A program made the position numbers and the translations under genes. 64,000 bases of DNA from Candidatus Brocadia sp. Lineage in GTDB: Bacteria; Planctomycetota; Brocadiia; Brocadiales; Brocadiaceae. The stretch lies in assembly GCA_021646415.1 (NCBI GenBank), contig SOEU01000005.1:113343-177342 (forward strand), in the 5' to 3' direction. Below the pieces are notes generated by a model. That model was not told the DNA's origin, did not search any database, and worked only from the letters and a program-made list of their open reading frames with translations. Of the stretch, positions 1 through 10,310 are shown piece after piece. Position 1 is the stretch's first letter. Every line of letters starts with the position of its first letter.

Positions 1-60
1 TCCTGTTTTAGCTTATAAAATTCCTGGCGCGGCATAGCCGCAACCAAACGAAAAGTTAGA

Positions 61-741
61 TTATATCTTATTTAAGAGATCCGGTCTTCTTTCCATGGTT
101 CTTTTCATAGCATGGTCTCTTTGCCATTCTTTTATCTTCTGATGATTCCCGGACATCAACACATCAGGTACCTTCATACCCCTGTATTCCGCCGGCCGGG
201 TATATTGCGGATACTCCAAAGAAATCTCAGTAAAAGATTCTTTGGTTGTGGAATCCAGATCACCTAATACCCCCGGAATCAGGCGAACCACGGCATCTAT
301 AACCGCCATCGCCGGTATCTCGCCCCCAGAAAGTACATAATCGCCAATAGAAAGCTCCATCACATCCAATCCTATCCGTACCCTCTCATCAAACCCTTCA
401 TAATGACCGCATATCAGCATTAAATAAGGTTCTTTTGCCAGTTCTCTGGCAATGGGTTGTGAAAACCGGTACCCCTGAGGTGTTAACAATATCTTTTTAG
501 GACAAACATCTGTTTGTTGTTCGATAGCCTCTATCGTATTGAAAATAGGTTCGGGCTTCATTACCATGCCAGGCCCTCCGCCATAAGGTCGATCATCCAC
601 ACATCGTCTGTTTTCTGCATATTCACGGATATTGAAGAGGTTATATTGCACAAGCCCTTTCTCTTTGGCAATCTTCAAAATGCTATGCCCAAGCACATTT
701 TCAAACATCTCCGGGAATAATGTTAAAATATCGATACGCAT
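61..741 (-). CDS. trmD: tRNA (guanine-N1)-methyltransferase TrmD
   Basis: A 226-residue SPOUT-class methyltransferase that makes m1G37 in tRNAs reading CNN codons, using SAM, and so prevents +1 frameshifting. The N-terminus MRIDILTLFPEMF and the SAM-binding trefoil-knot segment YVLSGGEIPAMAVIDA are diagnostic, and the length matches the family. It starts 3 bp after the rpsP stop, so the two are cotranscribed from the ffh side. The usual rimM gene between rpsP and trmD is missing. The family is certain from sequence. Confidence 0.97.
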   Translation of the reverse strand: MRIDILTLFPEMFENVLGHSILKIAKEKGLVQYNLFNIREYAENRRCVDDRPYGGGPGMVMKPEPIFNTIEAIEQQTDVCPKKILLTPQGYRFSQPIARELAKEPYLMLICGHYEGFDERVRIGLDVMELSIGDYVLSGGEIPAMAVIDAVVRLIPGVLGDLDSTTKESFTEISLEYPQYTRPAEYRGMKVPDVLMSGNHQKIKEWQRDHAMKRTMERRPDLLNKI

Positions 742-744
742 GTC

Positions 745-1002
745 TTATTTTTTGAATGGAATACCAAACTTTTTCAGTACGGCAGCAACTGACTCCGTCG
801 GCTTTGCACCCACACTCAACCAATACTCCACCCGGTCTTTTTTCAAAGTAACCTGCTTTTCATTATTTGATTCCAGAGGGTCATACGTTCCCAGATTTTC
901 AATCACCTTTCCGTCTCGTTCTTCATGGGCATCAAATGCCCCAATCCTATAATACGGCCTATTCTTACGGCCCATCCTCTTCATTCTAATCCTTACAGCC
1001 AT
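745..1002 (-). CDS. rpsP: 30S ribosomal protein S16
   Basis: An 85-residue S16 with the typical N-terminus MAVRIRMKRMGRKNRPYYRI and the conserved segment ENLGTYDP. It binds 16S rRNA early in 30S assembly. An AGGAG ribosome binding site lies about 6 nt before the ATG. It follows ffh by 24 bp and precedes trmD by 3 bp, forming a minus-strand ffh-rpsP-trmD operon. In many bacteria rplS comes next; here that would lie beyond the left edge of the window. Confidence 0.97.
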   Translation of the reverse strand: MAVRIRMKRMGRKNRPYYRIGAFDAHEERDGKVIENLGTYDPLESNNEKQVTLKKDRVEYWLSVGAKPTESVAAVLKKFGIPFKK

Positions 1003-1026
1003 TTTTTTCTCCTAACAAAATATACA

Positions 1027-2379
1027 TTATCGCATCATCCCCTTACCAAAGGGCAAACTATTGGATAACTGTTTCATTTTCTTCAGACTTTTTTCATTTC
1101 CTTTAAAATGTTTCATCAATTTCTTCATTGACTTAAACTGTTTTAGCAATTGATTTACATCCTGAATGGTTGTTCCGCTTCCATTGGCTATTCGCTGTCT
1201 CCTGCTCCCGTTAATAATGTCCGGTACCGCCCTTTCCTGAATTGTCATGGATCTGATTATCGCTTCAACCCTCTGTAGCTGCTTTTCATCCACATTCAGG
1301 CCATCCATCTTATTTCCCATACCCGGAATCATCCCCAGAATTTCCTTTATCGGCCCCATCTTTTTAATCTGTTGAAGTTGCATAAGAAAATCGTCCAGGC
1401 TAAGCGTGTCGTCTTGTATTTTCCTGCTCAGCTTCTGGGCCTCTTCCAGATCAATCGCTTGCTGGGCCCGTTCTACAAGAGATACAACGTCTCCCATCCC
1501 AAGTATCCTTGAGGCCATGCGATCCGGATGAAACTCTTCCAGGCGATCTAACTTCTCTCCGATACCTACAAATTTAATCGGCTTCCCGGTAACCGCCCGT
1601 ATCGAGAGGGCAGCCCCACCCCTCGTATCACCATCGAGCTTGGTTAAAATCGCACCATCAAACCCTAACTGGGTGTTGAATTCCTTTGCGCTGTTAACGG
1701 CATCCTGACCCGTCATCGAATCACAAACAAAATAGATCTGATCCGGCTTGAGTTTTTCTTTGATCTCCTTTAATTCCAACATCAGTTCATCGTCGATATG
1801 TAACCTTCCTGCAGTATCAAGGATAACAACATCATTTGTATTCTCTCTGGCATGCCTGACGGCATTCTTGCATATCTTGACAGGCTGAGAATTCGCTTCA
1901 AAGTACACCGGGACATTGAGTTGTTGACCCAACACCTTCAACTGCTCGATCGCAGCGGGTCGCTGCACATCCGCGGCCACGAGTAGGGGCTTTCTCCCTT
2001 TCGAAAGTATCGTTTTGGCAAGTTTTCCCGCCGTGGTCGTTTTTCCGCTACCCTGCAACCCCACCAGCATGATCAACATCGGCTCACCATCCTTAAAAGG
2101 AATCGATGTATCAGACTCCCCCATCAGTTTAATCAACTCATCGTGAACAATCTTGATAACTTGCTGGCCTGGGGCAATACTCTTAATCACTTCTTCACCA
2201 ACGGCACGCTCCGTAGCATGTTGGATAAAATCCTTAACGACTTTATAATTTACATCTGCCTCAAGGAGCGCCAAACGTACCTCATGCAACCCATCCTTGA
2301 TGTTGGCCTCCGTGAGACGTCCCTTCCCGCGAAGTTTGCTAAAAACACCTTCCAAACTATTTGCAATTGCTTCAAACAT
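1027..2379 (-). CDS. ffh: Signal recognition particle protein Ffh (SRP54)
   Basis: A 450-residue GTPase that binds signal sequences on ribosomes together with 4.5S RNA and delivers nascent membrane proteins to FtsY. The N domain is residues 1-90. The G domain has the P-loop GLQGSGKTTTAGKLA, DTAGRLHID, and TKLDGDTRGG. The Met-rich M domain from about residue 300 carries the RNA-binding segment with SRRQRIANGSG. Length is normal. It is first in the minus-strand ffh-rpsP-trmD operon and is divergent from rpmE. Confidence 0.97.
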   Translation of the reverse strand: MFEAIANSLEGVFSKLRGKGRLTEANIKDGLHEVRLALLEADVNYKVVKDFIQHATERAVGEEVIKSIAPGQQVIKIVHDELIKLMGESDTSIPFKDGEPMLIMLVGLQGSGKTTTAGKLAKTILSKGRKPLLVAADVQRPAAIEQLKVLGQQLNVPVYFEANSQPVKICKNAVRHARENTNDVVILDTAGRLHIDDELMLELKEIKEKLKPDQIYFVCDSMTGQDAVNSAKEFNTQLGFDGAILTKLDGDTRGGAALSIRAVTGKPIKFVGIGEKLDRLEEFHPDRMASRILGMGDVVSLVERAQQAIDLEEAQKLSRKIQDDTLSLDDFLMQLQQIKKMGPIKEILGMIPGMGNKMDGLNVDEKQLQRVEAIIRSMTIQERAVPDIINGSRRQRIANGSGTTIQDVNQLLKQFKSMKKLMKHFKGNEKSLKKMKQLSNSLPFGKGMMR

Positions 2380-2565
2380 AAACCCTTAAATCCTATATCT
2401 CAACAATGAAACAGGTAAATATAAACCTAAAATTTCTATTATATGTAATTACTATAAATATTCAAATGAATTTTTAACACTATTATAAAATTCTATTGCA
2501 GAATGTTAACTGGTCTGTTAAAATTTTTAACGTGTTCAGGATAATTTGGTTGTCTCATTTTATTA

Positions 2566-2582
2566 TGCGTTCTATGAACGCA
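2566..2582 (+). promoter_or_regulatory. Palindrome in the rpmE leader
   Basis: A perfect 7-bp inverted repeat with a 3-nt centre (TGCGTTC, TAT, GAACGCA) lies about 20 nt upstream of the rpmE start. Either a protein operator or an RNA hairpin is possible. L31 genes are regulated by Zur or autogenously in several bacteria, but this repeat is not a recognisable Zur box. Function is unproven. Confidence 0.35.
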
Positions 2583-2604
2583 TTGTTTATTTCAGGAGAA
2601 AGCA

Positions 2605-2835
2605 ATGAAGGAAGGAATTCATCCGGAATATAGAGAAACTATTGTAACATGTGGATGTGGTGAGACTTTCAAGACACGGTCAACAAAACAGAAAATTGCT
2701 GTAGAAGTCTGCTCGAAGTGCCACCCATTTTATACAGGCAGACAGAAGTTTGTTGATAGTGCAGGCCAAATAGAAAAGTTTCACAAGAGGTTTCAAAAGA
2801 GTCAAAAGACTGAAGAAGTTGTAAAACAAAAATGA
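2605..2835 (+). CDS. rpmE: 50S ribosomal protein L31 (zinc-binding type)
   Basis: A 76-residue L31 of the Cys-containing (C+) class. Cysteines in TCGCG and EVCSKCHPF form the zinc site, and the family motif [12 protein letters not shown] follows. It sits at the 50S-30S bridge. A strong AGGAGA site precedes the ATG. Its stop overlaps the prfA start in an ATGA arrangement, which implies translational coupling. The C-terminus is slightly extended and Lys/Gln-rich. Confidence 0.95.
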   Translation: MKEGIHPEYRETIVTCGCGETFKTRSTKQKIAVEVCSKCHPFYTGRQKFVDSAGQIEKFHKRFQKSQKTEEVVKQK

Positions 2836-3923
2836 ATGATAAGTTGTTAAAAAAATTAGAAAAAATATACGAAAGATACACTGAACTGGAGAAGCTGTTG
2901 TCTGACCCTGAGGTGATTGCAGATTCGGGTCGTTATACCGCATGTATAAAGGAACACGGCAGCCTTTCGAAAATGGCAAACAAATATATGCAACTGACGG
3001 AAACCCTTGCCAGGAAGAAGGAAACTGAGGGTCTTTTATCCCAGGAGGGCGAAGATAAGGAATTAGCCAGGATGGCTCAGGATGAGTTAGGGTTCCTGGA
3101 AAAACAGGAAGAAGCATTATTTGATGAAATTAAGGGGTTGTTTGTCACGGAGGATAAAATTTCTGGCAAAAATGTAATTGCCGAAATACGTGCCGGCACA
3201 GGTGGCGAGGAGGCTGCTATCTTTGCGGCCGACCTGTTCCGCATGTACACTAAATATGCAGAAAATCAGGGGTGGAAGGTAGAGCTTTTTGACTGCAGCG
3301 AAACAGACCTGGGGGGATTCAGAGAAGTCACCTTTTCCATCGAAGGAAACAACGTGTACCAAAAGTTGCGCTTCGAAAGTGGAACCCATCGTGTTCAAAG
3401 GGTGCCGCGGACAGAAGCCAGCGGCAGGGTTCACACATCAACGGCAACGGTAGCTATTCTCCCGGAAATTGAAGAGGTAGAAATTGATATCAACCCAAAC
3501 GATATTTTAGTGGACACATTCCGCGCCTCTGGCCCTGGCGGGCAAAAGGTCAATAAAACCAGTTCTGCTGTCAGGATTACGCACGTTCCTACGGGGTTAG
3601 TTGTAAAATGCCTTGATGAAAAATCCCAGCACAAAAACCGGGCAAAGGCCATGCGTATCTTAAGAAGTCGCTTGTACGAATTAATCGAGGGACAAAAGCG
3701 GAATGAACGTGACCAAATACGCCGGGATCAGATTGGAACCGGGGACCGCAGTGAGAAAATACGCACCTATAACTATCCGCAAAATCGAGTTACTGATCAT
3801 CGGATAAACTTCTCCGTGCACAATCTGGAACAAGTCATGCTGGGACATCTTGACGAAATCATTGACGCTTTAATGGGCTATTATAAAGAAGAGCAATTAA
3901 AGCAACTTGCAGCAAGCATCTAA
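2832..3923 (+). CDS. prfA: Peptide chain release factor 1
   Basis: A 363-residue class I release factor that reads UAA/UAG. The stop-codon tripeptide region reads [19 protein letters not shown] (P-x-T type, as in RF1). The catalytic GGQ motif is in [14 protein letters not shown], and PrmC methylates this glutamine. An N-terminal coiled-coil domain covers about the first 100 residues. The start overlaps the rpmE stop. prmC, its modifying enzyme, is directly downstream. Confidence 0.97.
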   Translation: MNDKLLKKLEKIYERYTELEKLLSDPEVIADSGRYTACIKEHGSLSKMANKYMQLTETLARKKETEGLLSQEGEDKELARMAQDELGFLEKQEEALFDEIKGLFVTEDKISGKNVIAEIRAGTGGEEAAIFAADLFRMYTKYAENQGWKVELFDCSETDLGGFREVTFSIEGNNVYQKLRFESGTHRVQRVPRTEASGRVHTSTATVAILPEIEEVEIDINPNDILVDTFRASGPGGQKVNKTSSAVRITHVPTGLVVKCLDEKSQHKNRAKAMRILRSRLYELIEGQKRNERDQIRRDQIGTGDRSEKIRTYNYPQNRVTDHRINFSVHNLEQVMLGHLDEIIDALMGYYKEEQLKQLAASI

Positions 3924-3949
3924 AAGAACCGTTAATAAACCAGACAAAG

Positions 3950-4963
3950 ATGCCGCCCGAGACTCATGAAACAAACACGCCCCATAAAGATTCAAAACAA
4001 AATGCAAATTACCACCCATTAATTCCGGATTCCCAGGATAAAGACGTTACCGGAGGAATTAAAAATGCATTTCCAGACAAATATACCGTATCCAGTCTCG
4101 TTCAGTGGGCAAGTAAGATGTTACAAATGCATGGCGTCGATTCCCCACGTCTGGATGCGGAGGTTATTTTATCATATCTCCTGGGTTGTAAACGCATCGA
4201 CCTCTATGTAAATCCTGAAAAGCCCGTAGAAAATACTATTGTAATAAGTTACCAAAAAGCCGTCCGGAGGCGCGCACAGCGGGTTCCGCTACAATATATC
4301 ACAAATCATGCAGAATTTATGTCCCTGGATTTTTACGTAGATGAACGGGTGTTAATCCCACGCCCTGAAACGGAATTACTCGTAGAGGCCGTTTTAAAAA
4401 GATCGCAAATTCTGTCTCAAGAAAATAAAATCATTGTTGTAGATATTGGGGTAGGAAGTGGTAACATTGCAATAACTTTGGCAAAAAAGCTAGAGAAAGC
4501 CAGGATATTTGCCATAGACATATCACCTAATGCCTTAGCGGTAGCCAGGATCAATGCCCAAAGACACGAAGTACTCGATAAGATCACATTTTTATGTGGC
4601 GATATCTTCAAACCGCTCGAAGGATACGGAATCGAATCAAAGGTAAATTTCATAGTATCCAACCCCCCTTACATATCAAGTGACGAATTCAATACCTTAC
4701 AAAAGGAGGTAAGGGATTATGAACCGTATGCAGCACTTGTCAGTAGCCAGGATGGTTTGCACATGTTCAAACGTATTATCTCACAGGCAAATACATGGCT
4801 CAAGCCAGGAAGTTTTATCATTTTTGAGGTCGGTGAAAAGCAGGCACAACAGGTAGCGTGGTTGTTCGAGAAGACAGGGTGTTTTAAAAAGCCGGAATGT
4901 ATGAAGGACTATCAGCACATATACCGCATCGTCATTGCACAAAGGGAGGGAGATTGTGGATAA
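3950..4963 (+). CDS. prmC: Peptide chain release factor N5-glutamine methyltransferase
   Basis: A 337-residue SAM-dependent methyltransferase for the GGQ glutamine of RF1/RF2. It has the helical N-domain (LDAEVILSYLLGC), the SAM motif VVDIGVGSGNIAI, and the catalytic NPPY in VSNPPYISSDE. The first 45 residues form a polar extension not usual for the family. No better in-frame start is visible, because the ATG after GGAGG near 4055 is out of frame. It lies 26 bp after prfA and overlaps murA by 8 bp. Confidence 0.95.
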   Translation: MPPETHETNTPHKDSKQNANYHPLIPDSQDKDVTGGIKNAFPDKYTVSSLVQWASKMLQMHGVDSPRLDAEVILSYLLGCKRIDLYVNPEKPVENTIVISYQKAVRRRAQRVPLQYITNHAEFMSLDFYVDERVLIPRPETELLVEAVLKRSQILSQENKIIVVDIGVGSGNIAITLAKKLEKARIFAIDISPNALAVARINAQRHEVLDKITFLCGDIFKPLEGYGIESKVNFIVSNPPYISSDEFNTLQKEVRDYEPYAALVSSQDGLHMFKRIISQANTWLKPGSFIIFEVGEKQAQQVAWLFEKTGCFKKPECMKDYQHIYRIVIAQREGDCG

Positions 4964-6221
4964 AATCGTCATCGAGGGAGGAAATTGTTTGGAGGGAAGT
5001 GCAAGAATCAATGGAGCAAAAAACGCTGCCTTACCCATCATGGCAGCCTGTTTACTATTAAATGGCCGGTCTCGAATAAAAGGAATACCAAACATTGTCG
5101 ATATCCAGACACAATCGGAAATACTGAGGAATCTTGGAGGAGAAGTAAAAAAGCTTGAGGATGGAACCCTTGAAATAATGTTCAGGGACGGGGAAAATAT
5201 CGATAAATTCACGGCACCCTACGAACTTGTCAGAAAAATGAGGGCATCCATATGCGTTTTAGGCCCGTTATTAAGCAAGAGACGCAGGGCAAAAGTCTCC
5301 TATCCCGGGGGGTGTGTTATTGGTCAACGTCCCATCGATTTGCATATAAAAGGGCTTAGCGCATTGGGCGCCCAGATAGAAACGACGGAAGGTTATGTAA
5401 ACGCCTCAGTGGATAGATTAATAGGGACAAATATTTCCTTCACGGGAAAAACCGTGCTTGGAACCTGTAATGTCATGACAGCAGCCGTATTGGCAGAAGG
5501 TACAACCACAATTGAGTATGCGGCATGTGAACCGGAAGTGCAGGATCTTGCAAATTTCTTAAACAAGGCAGGCGCAAAAATTACGGGAATTGGAGAGAAC
5601 AAACTGACGATTGAAGGCGTTCAGGAATTACGTGGTGTTGACTATGAAATTATTCCTGATCGGATAGAGGCAGGGACCTTTATGATTGCCGGCGCTATTA
5701 CCAGGGGTGACATAACACTGGAAAATGTGAAGGCAGAACATATGGGTGCGGTAATCGATAATTTAAGAGAAATCGGTGTAGAAATAACCACTATCGGTAA
5801 TACCGTCAGAGTCAAAGGGAATAATGTATATCATGCCGTTGACCTGACAACGTTACCTTACCCAGGTATGCCTACCGACATGCAGGCCCAGTTTATGGCC
5901 TTGTTGTGCATTGCAGAAGGAAAAAGTATTATCACCGAAAAGATATTCCCCGATAGATTTATCCATGCTGCGGAATTACGGCGGATGGGTGCCGATATCC
6001 GGATAGATGGGCCCAGTGCGATCATAAGAGGGACGCCCTTTCTCTCCGGTACCGAAGTAATGGTCTCCGATCTGCGCGCCGGTGCAGGTCTTGTACTTGC
6101 TGGTTTGGTGGCAAAAGGGACTACGCATGTCCATCGCGTTTATCATTTAGACCGGGGATACGAGCGGCTCGAAGATCGGCTATCAAAACTAGGGGCGGCC
6201 ATAAAACGCATTGGAGATTAG
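4956..6221 (+). CDS. murA: UDP-N-acetylglucosamine 1-carboxyvinyltransferase MurA
   Basis: The first committed step of peptidoglycan synthesis, transferring enolpyruvate from PEP to UDP-GlcNAc. A GTG start at 4956 is chosen because GGGAGGG lies 5 nt upstream and the protein then begins MDKIVIEGG, as in homologues. The longer TTG start at 4935 lacks this support. Conserved features are NGAKNAALP and the active-site loop YPGGCVIGQRPIDLH with the PEP-reactive, fosfomycin-target cysteine. It is about 421 residues and overlaps prmC. Its presence fits a planctomycete with a peptidoglycan wall. Confidence 0.96.
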   Translation: MDKIVIEGGNCLEGSARINGAKNAALPIMAACLLLNGRSRIKGIPNIVDIQTQSEILRNLGGEVKKLEDGTLEIMFRDGENIDKFTAPYELVRKMRASICVLGPLLSKRRRAKVSYPGGCVIGQRPIDLHIKGLSALGAQIETTEGYVNASVDRLIGTNISFTGKTVLGTCNVMTAAVLAEGTTTIEYAACEPEVQDLANFLNKAGAKITGIGENKLTIEGVQELRGVDYEIIPDRIEAGTFMIAGAITRGDITLENVKAEHMGAVIDNLREIGVEITTIGNTVRVKGNNVYHAVDLTTLPYPGMPTDMQAQFMALLCIAEGKSIITEKIFPDRFIHAAELRRMGADIRIDGPSAIIRGTPFLSGTEVMVSDLRAGAGLVLAGLVAKGTTHVHRVYHLDRGYERLEDRLSKLGAAIKRIGD

Positions 6222-6352
6222 ACCGCTCTATAGCATTCCTCTGAAAAACTTCTTTTTTTGTGGTTAAATTTTCTTGGTTGCTGCTACGCCGCGATGGGGT
6301 ATTACCTTGTAAAAATTTTATACATTAAGGATACAAAAGAGGTAAACGGGAT

Positions 6353-7222
6353 TTGGGAAAGATGTCATCTATTTCAGATGAAAAGAAGCTATACCACCGC
6401 ATAAAGGTCCTCTCGGACGCTTTTTTGCTATCATCCAGAGCTTTAGAGTACAAATCATTTTTACGGACGATAACAAGACACTTTAAGGTATTTACCGAAG
6501 CAGATGCATCAGTACTTCTGTTAAATAATGAAGAAAACCTCACACCGGTTTGTTCTGTAGGAATTCCTTTCTCCAAGATTAAGGATGCGTGCCTGCCATG
6601 TTCTACACGGTTGAAAGACATTATTACCCGTCCCGTCATAGATGTACGATATACGTCCTTTATGAATACCCCCATTATTCACAACCGGAAACTGATCGGG
6701 CTATCGGCTGTATTTAGTATTATACCCGAGAAATTTCATACTTTTGAACATGATAAATACGAAAGCCTTCTCCTGACTATGCTGGCCGGTTATATCGCCG
6801 TGAGTATTGAAAATGCAACTTTGATTAATACACTCAAGTCAATAGAACGTTCTAAATCGGAGTGGGAATGCGCCTTCGATACCATTGATGATTTAATCAG
6901 CATACACGATGCAGACTTTACTATTATCAGGGCGAACAAGGCGGTAGCCAAAAAATTCAATATGGATATTAAGTCGATTATTGGAAAAAAGTGTTATAAG
7001 ATTTTTCACGGCACGGAAGCACCATGGAAGAAATGTCCACACCGTAAATCTATGGAGACGATGACTCCATGTACAGAAGAGATCGAAGACCCCCATATGT
7101 GCGGCATCTTTCATATCTCTGCATTTCCCTATTTTGATGATGCGGGGAAGTTCATAGGTTCAATACACGTAACGAAGGATATAACCATACAAAAGAAGCT
7201 GCTGGATCAAGTGACTCAGTAA
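6353..7222 (+). CDS. GAF-PAS sensor protein without output domain
   Basis: A 289-residue soluble protein. Residues of about 20-155 resemble a GAF domain ([20 protein letters not shown]) and residues 165-285 a PAS domain ([20 protein letters not shown]). A C-terminal PAC-like stretch ends in [12 protein letters not shown], as in histidine kinases just before the HisKA helix, but no kinase, GGDEF or HTH domain follows. It has Cys-rich segments ([13 protein letters not shown]) that could bind metal or heme. The TTG at 6353 has AGAGGT upstream; ATG 6362 is an alternative start. It may be a kinase input module cut loose. Confidence 0.75.
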   Translation: MGKMSSISDEKKLYHRIKVLSDAFLLSSRALEYKSFLRTITRHFKVFTEADASVLLLNNEENLTPVCSVGIPFSKIKDACLPCSTRLKDIITRPVIDVRYTSFMNTPIIHNRKLIGLSAVFSIIPEKFHTFEHDKYESLLLTMLAGYIAVSIENATLINTLKSIERSKSEWECAFDTIDDLISIHDADFTIIRANKAVAKKFNMDIKSIIGKKCYKIFHGTEAPWKKCPHRKSMETMTPCTEEIEDPHMCGIFHISAFPYFDDAGKFIGSIHVTKDITIQKKLLDQVTQ

Positions 7223-7277
7223 ACAGGCCTATGGCTTTCGATCTGTAACCAGGATTATTCCTGGTGCGGCATCAAAT

Positions 7278-8453
7278 ATGATACCAATTCAAAGAGTTAT
7301 CATTATTGTACTGGATAGTGTAGGTATTGGCGCTATGCCCGATGCGCATTTATACGGAGACGAATACAGCAATACCCTGGGGAATATTGCGGATGCTTTG
7401 GGAGGATTGCAATTACCCCATCTGGAAAGTTTAGGACTGGGAAAGATTGCGCCTATCAAGGGTATTTCCTCTTCAATTATTCCTTCAGGATTCTATGGCA
7501 AGATGTCAGAAGTTTCCAAGGGAAAGGACACAACTTGTGGTCATTGGGAGATGATGGGGATTATCACCCCAAAACCATTCCCAACCTATCCGAATGGTTT
7601 TCCAAAAGAAGTTATCGACATCTTTGTGGGAAAAATTGGCAGGCCCATTTTAGGGAATAAATCTGCATCAGGCACTGAGATTATTCGGGAGCTGGGAAAA
7701 GAGCACATCAGGACTGGTTTCCCAATAGTATACACCTCCGCCGACAGTGTCTTTCAGATTGCTGCAAGCGAGGATGTCATCCCCGTTCCCGACTTATACC
7801 AGATGTGTGAAATAGCACGGGGAATATTGACAGGGAAACATGCCGTAGGGAGGGTTATTGCACGCCCTTTTATTGTAAAAAACGGTCAATTCATCAGAAC
7901 GGACAGGCGTAAGGATTTTTCTCTGGCACCGCCATCACCTACCGTTTTGGATCACGCACTCCAGGATGGATTCGAGGTAATCGGAGTCGGCAAGATCGGG
8001 GATATATTCGCGCACAGAGGGTTGTCAGAAGAGATCCATACTCAGGACAATCAGGATGGCATTATCCAGACGACAAAATGGATAAAAAGAGATTTTAAAG
8101 GAATACTTTTTACCAACCTCGTTGATTTCGATATGAAATATGGTCACAGAAACGACGTAAAAGGTTATGCTGATGCGTTAAAAACCTTTGACACGAGTAT
8201 TCCCGAAATCATGGAAGCACTTACCGAAAGTGACATTTTGTTTATTACGGCAGATCATGGTTGTGACCCCACCACCCCCAGCACAGACCACTCCAGGGAG
8301 TATGTACCTCTGCTGGCTTATGGAAAGGGGTTACATCATCCCAAATCATTGGGCATTCGCCAATCCTTTGCGGACGTGGGAGCCACTATCACCGAAATAT
8401 TAAGTCTTAAACCCCTCCGGTGTGGCGGGAGTTTTTACAAGGACATGGCATAA
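7278..8453 (+). CDS. deoB: Phosphopentomutase
   Basis: A 391-residue alkaline-phosphatase-superfamily mutase that interconverts ribose/deoxyribose 1- and 5-phosphates in nucleoside salvage. It has the N-terminal metal motif [17 protein letters not shown], the phosphorylated Thr region [15 protein letters not shown], and the C-terminal metal ligands [20 protein letters not shown]. Length is typical. No other salvage gene adjoins it. Confidence 0.96.
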   Translation: MIPIQRVIIIVLDSVGIGAMPDAHLYGDEYSNTLGNIADALGGLQLPHLESLGLGKIAPIKGISSSIIPSGFYGKMSEVSKGKDTTCGHWEMMGIITPKPFPTYPNGFPKEVIDIFVGKIGRPILGNKSASGTEIIRELGKEHIRTGFPIVYTSADSVFQIAASEDVIPVPDLYQMCEIARGILTGKHAVGRVIARPFIVKNGQFIRTDRRKDFSLAPPSPTVLDHALQDGFEVIGVGKIGDIFAHRGLSEEIHTQDNQDGIIQTTKWIKRDFKGILFTNLVDFDMKYGHRNDVKGYADALKTFDTSIPEIMEALTESDILFITADHGCDPTTPSTDHSREYVPLLAYGKGLHHPKSLGIRQSFADVGATITEILSLKPLRCGGSFYKDMA

Positions 8454-8651
8454 AAAGCCTTCGCGTTGGCCAAAGACTCAGGAAAGGTGAAATAATTTAA
8501 ATACATTGATTTTTATTAACCATAAATTAGAATATACGAAAATATAGTCCGCTATCTAAAGAAACGATTATTTTCGTGGTTTCAGGATACCGCTTATGCA
8601 ACATGATGACCGTGATTAAGTTTGTCATACCTGGGTGAGAAAAGGAATTAT

Positions 8652-9128
8652 GTGGTGAAAGGGGGGAGTGTGAAACTCTCAGATGTTCTGACCAAAGAAC
8701 GCATAATCATCAACTTGAACGGAAGGGATAAATATGATGTGCTGGAAAAAATGGTACAAGTGACCAGGACATCGGAAAGGGTGACAAACGAAATAGACCT
8801 CCTGAAAAAGGTAATCGAACGAGAGAAAATTAAAAGTACTGGCATCGGCGGAGGAATTGGGATTCCCCATGCCCAAACCTCCGGGGTAAGTGATATTATT
8901 GCATGTCTTGGGATTTCGGAGCAAGGAATCGAATTCAATGCAGTAGACGGGAAACCCGTTCATTTAGTCTTTTTGATTGCCACCAAAGAGCGAACGGATA
9001 GCAGGTATCTCGGCCTTTTAAGTCGAATAGCCCGTTTATTTATCGATGAGCCCTTCAAGCAACGAATTATAAAATCTAACTCGTCTGAAGAGATCATGCG
9101 CCTTATCATTGAAAAAGAAAAGGAATAA
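8652..9128 (+). CDS. PTS IIA-like (PtsN family) regulatory protein
   Basis: About 158 residues of the PTS EIIA fructose/nitrogen family. The phosphorylatable His is in GGIGIPHAQTSGVSD, and VFLIATKERTDSRYLGLLSRIARLF is conserved. Starts are ambiguous: GTG at 8652 has AAAAGGA upstream and is preferred over TTG 8622 and GTG 8670. No other PTS gene is nearby, so a regulatory (PtsN-like) role rather than sugar uptake is inferred. It is directly followed by the CNNM/CBS protein. Confidence 0.85.
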   Translation: MVKGGSVKLSDVLTKERIIINLNGRDKYDVLEKMVQVTRTSERVTNEIDLLKKVIEREKIKSTGIGGGIGIPHAQTSGVSDIIACLGISEQGIEFNAVDGKPVHLVFLIATKERTDSRYLGLLSRIARLFIDEPFKQRIIKSNSSEEIMRLIIEKEKE

Positions 9129-9168
9129 TATTTACTTATGCCGAAAGAAGCAAGAAGGAGTTGCCTTT

Positions 9169-10191
9169 ATGGATCACATGCATTTTTCCACCCCAACAAT
9201 CATTTTTATGTTGATACTCTTTCTTATCCTCCTGATTGTCTCAGCCTTTTTTTCGCTAACCGAAACGTCCCTTTTTTCCATTAACAAGATACGCTTGGAT
9301 TACCTGATCAAGCAGCGGAACAAAAGGGCCATCTCCATTTATAATAGTATCAATGAGCCAGACAAGCTTCTCAGTACCATCCTCACGGGAAATAACATTG
9401 TCAATACTATAGTATCAACGATAGGAACGACGATCGCAATATATTATTTGCATGAGTGGGGCGTAATTCTGGCACCTGTAATCGTCGCCTTTATTTTACT
9501 TTTGTTTGCAGAAACGTTTCCGAAAGTGTTAGCAACCCAGTTTCCTGAACAACTTTCCCTGCTGATCATCAAACCATATGAGTGGATACGATGGGTCTTA
9601 TCACCCAGCGTTACATTAATTACCTATATTACCTACCTGTTTTTTAAACTATTTGGTGTGAAAATTGAGTATAAAAAAACAATTTTCAGCCGTGAAGAAG
9701 TAAAACATATTATCAGGGAAAGTGGAGAGACAGGTGTATTGGCTGATGGTGAGCACAAGTTATTGCACAAAATATTTGAATTTAGTGATAAGCTCGCTAA
9801 AGAGGTTATGGTACCCAGACAACAGATTGTTGCCATAAATGCAGATATGGGACGTGAGGACATAGTAAGAGTCGTTACTGAAGAAGGCTACACCCGGTAT
9901 CCGGTATACCGGCAGTGCATCGATAAGATAATTGGGATCGTCCATGCAAAAGGAATCATTAACATGGTAGCGAATAATTCACTTTTTGTCCTTGAAGACC
10001 TTATGATGGAACCCTATTTTGTCTCTGAAAACAACAAGATTAGTAAGATATTCACAGAATTTCAGCAAAAGGGATTGCACATCGCCATTGTCAAGGATGC
10101 CAGAGGCACTGTCTCAGGTTTAATTGAGATAAAAGATATCTTAAAGGTCATTTTCGGGGAATTAAGGGAAAAGACCAGTCCGGAAGAATAA
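9169..10191 (+). CDS. CNNM (DUF21)/CBS-pair membrane protein, CorC/HlyC family
   Basis: About 340 residues. An N-terminal DUF21/CNNM transmembrane domain with three to four helices (LILFLILLIVSAFFSLTETS is the first) is followed by a CBS pair (EVMVPRQQIVAIN; YTRYPVYRQCIDKIIGIV). The family is linked to magnesium/cobalt export or resistance. ATG 9169 is chosen because AGAAGGAG lies 8-9 nt upstream; a longer form would overlap the preceding gene. No C-terminal CorC_HlyC domain is visible, so the protein is a short version. Confidence 0.88.
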   Translation: MDHMHFSTPTIIFMLILFLILLIVSAFFSLTETSLFSINKIRLDYLIKQRNKRAISIYNSINEPDKLLSTILTGNNIVNTIVSTIGTTIAIYYLHEWGVILAPVIVAFILLLFAETFPKVLATQFPEQLSLLIIKPYEWIRWVLSPSVTLITYITYLFFKLFGVKIEYKKTIFSREEVKHIIRESGETGVLADGEHKLLHKIFEFSDKLAKEVMVPRQQIVAINADMGREDIVRVVTEEGYTRYPVYRQCIDKIIGIVHAKGIINMVANNSLFVLEDLMMEPYFVSENNKISKIFTEFQQKGLHIAIVKDARGTVSGLIEIKDILKVIFGELREKTSPEE

Positions 10192-10310
10192 ATATTATGC
10201 AACCATGGATCAGCATCGACAGATAGCTGGTAACCAAAAGCGGTTTAAACTGTTACTATAAAATAATGGTCTGGAATTAAGATACCTCAGGGTGTGGTAA
10301 AGGATTTAGT

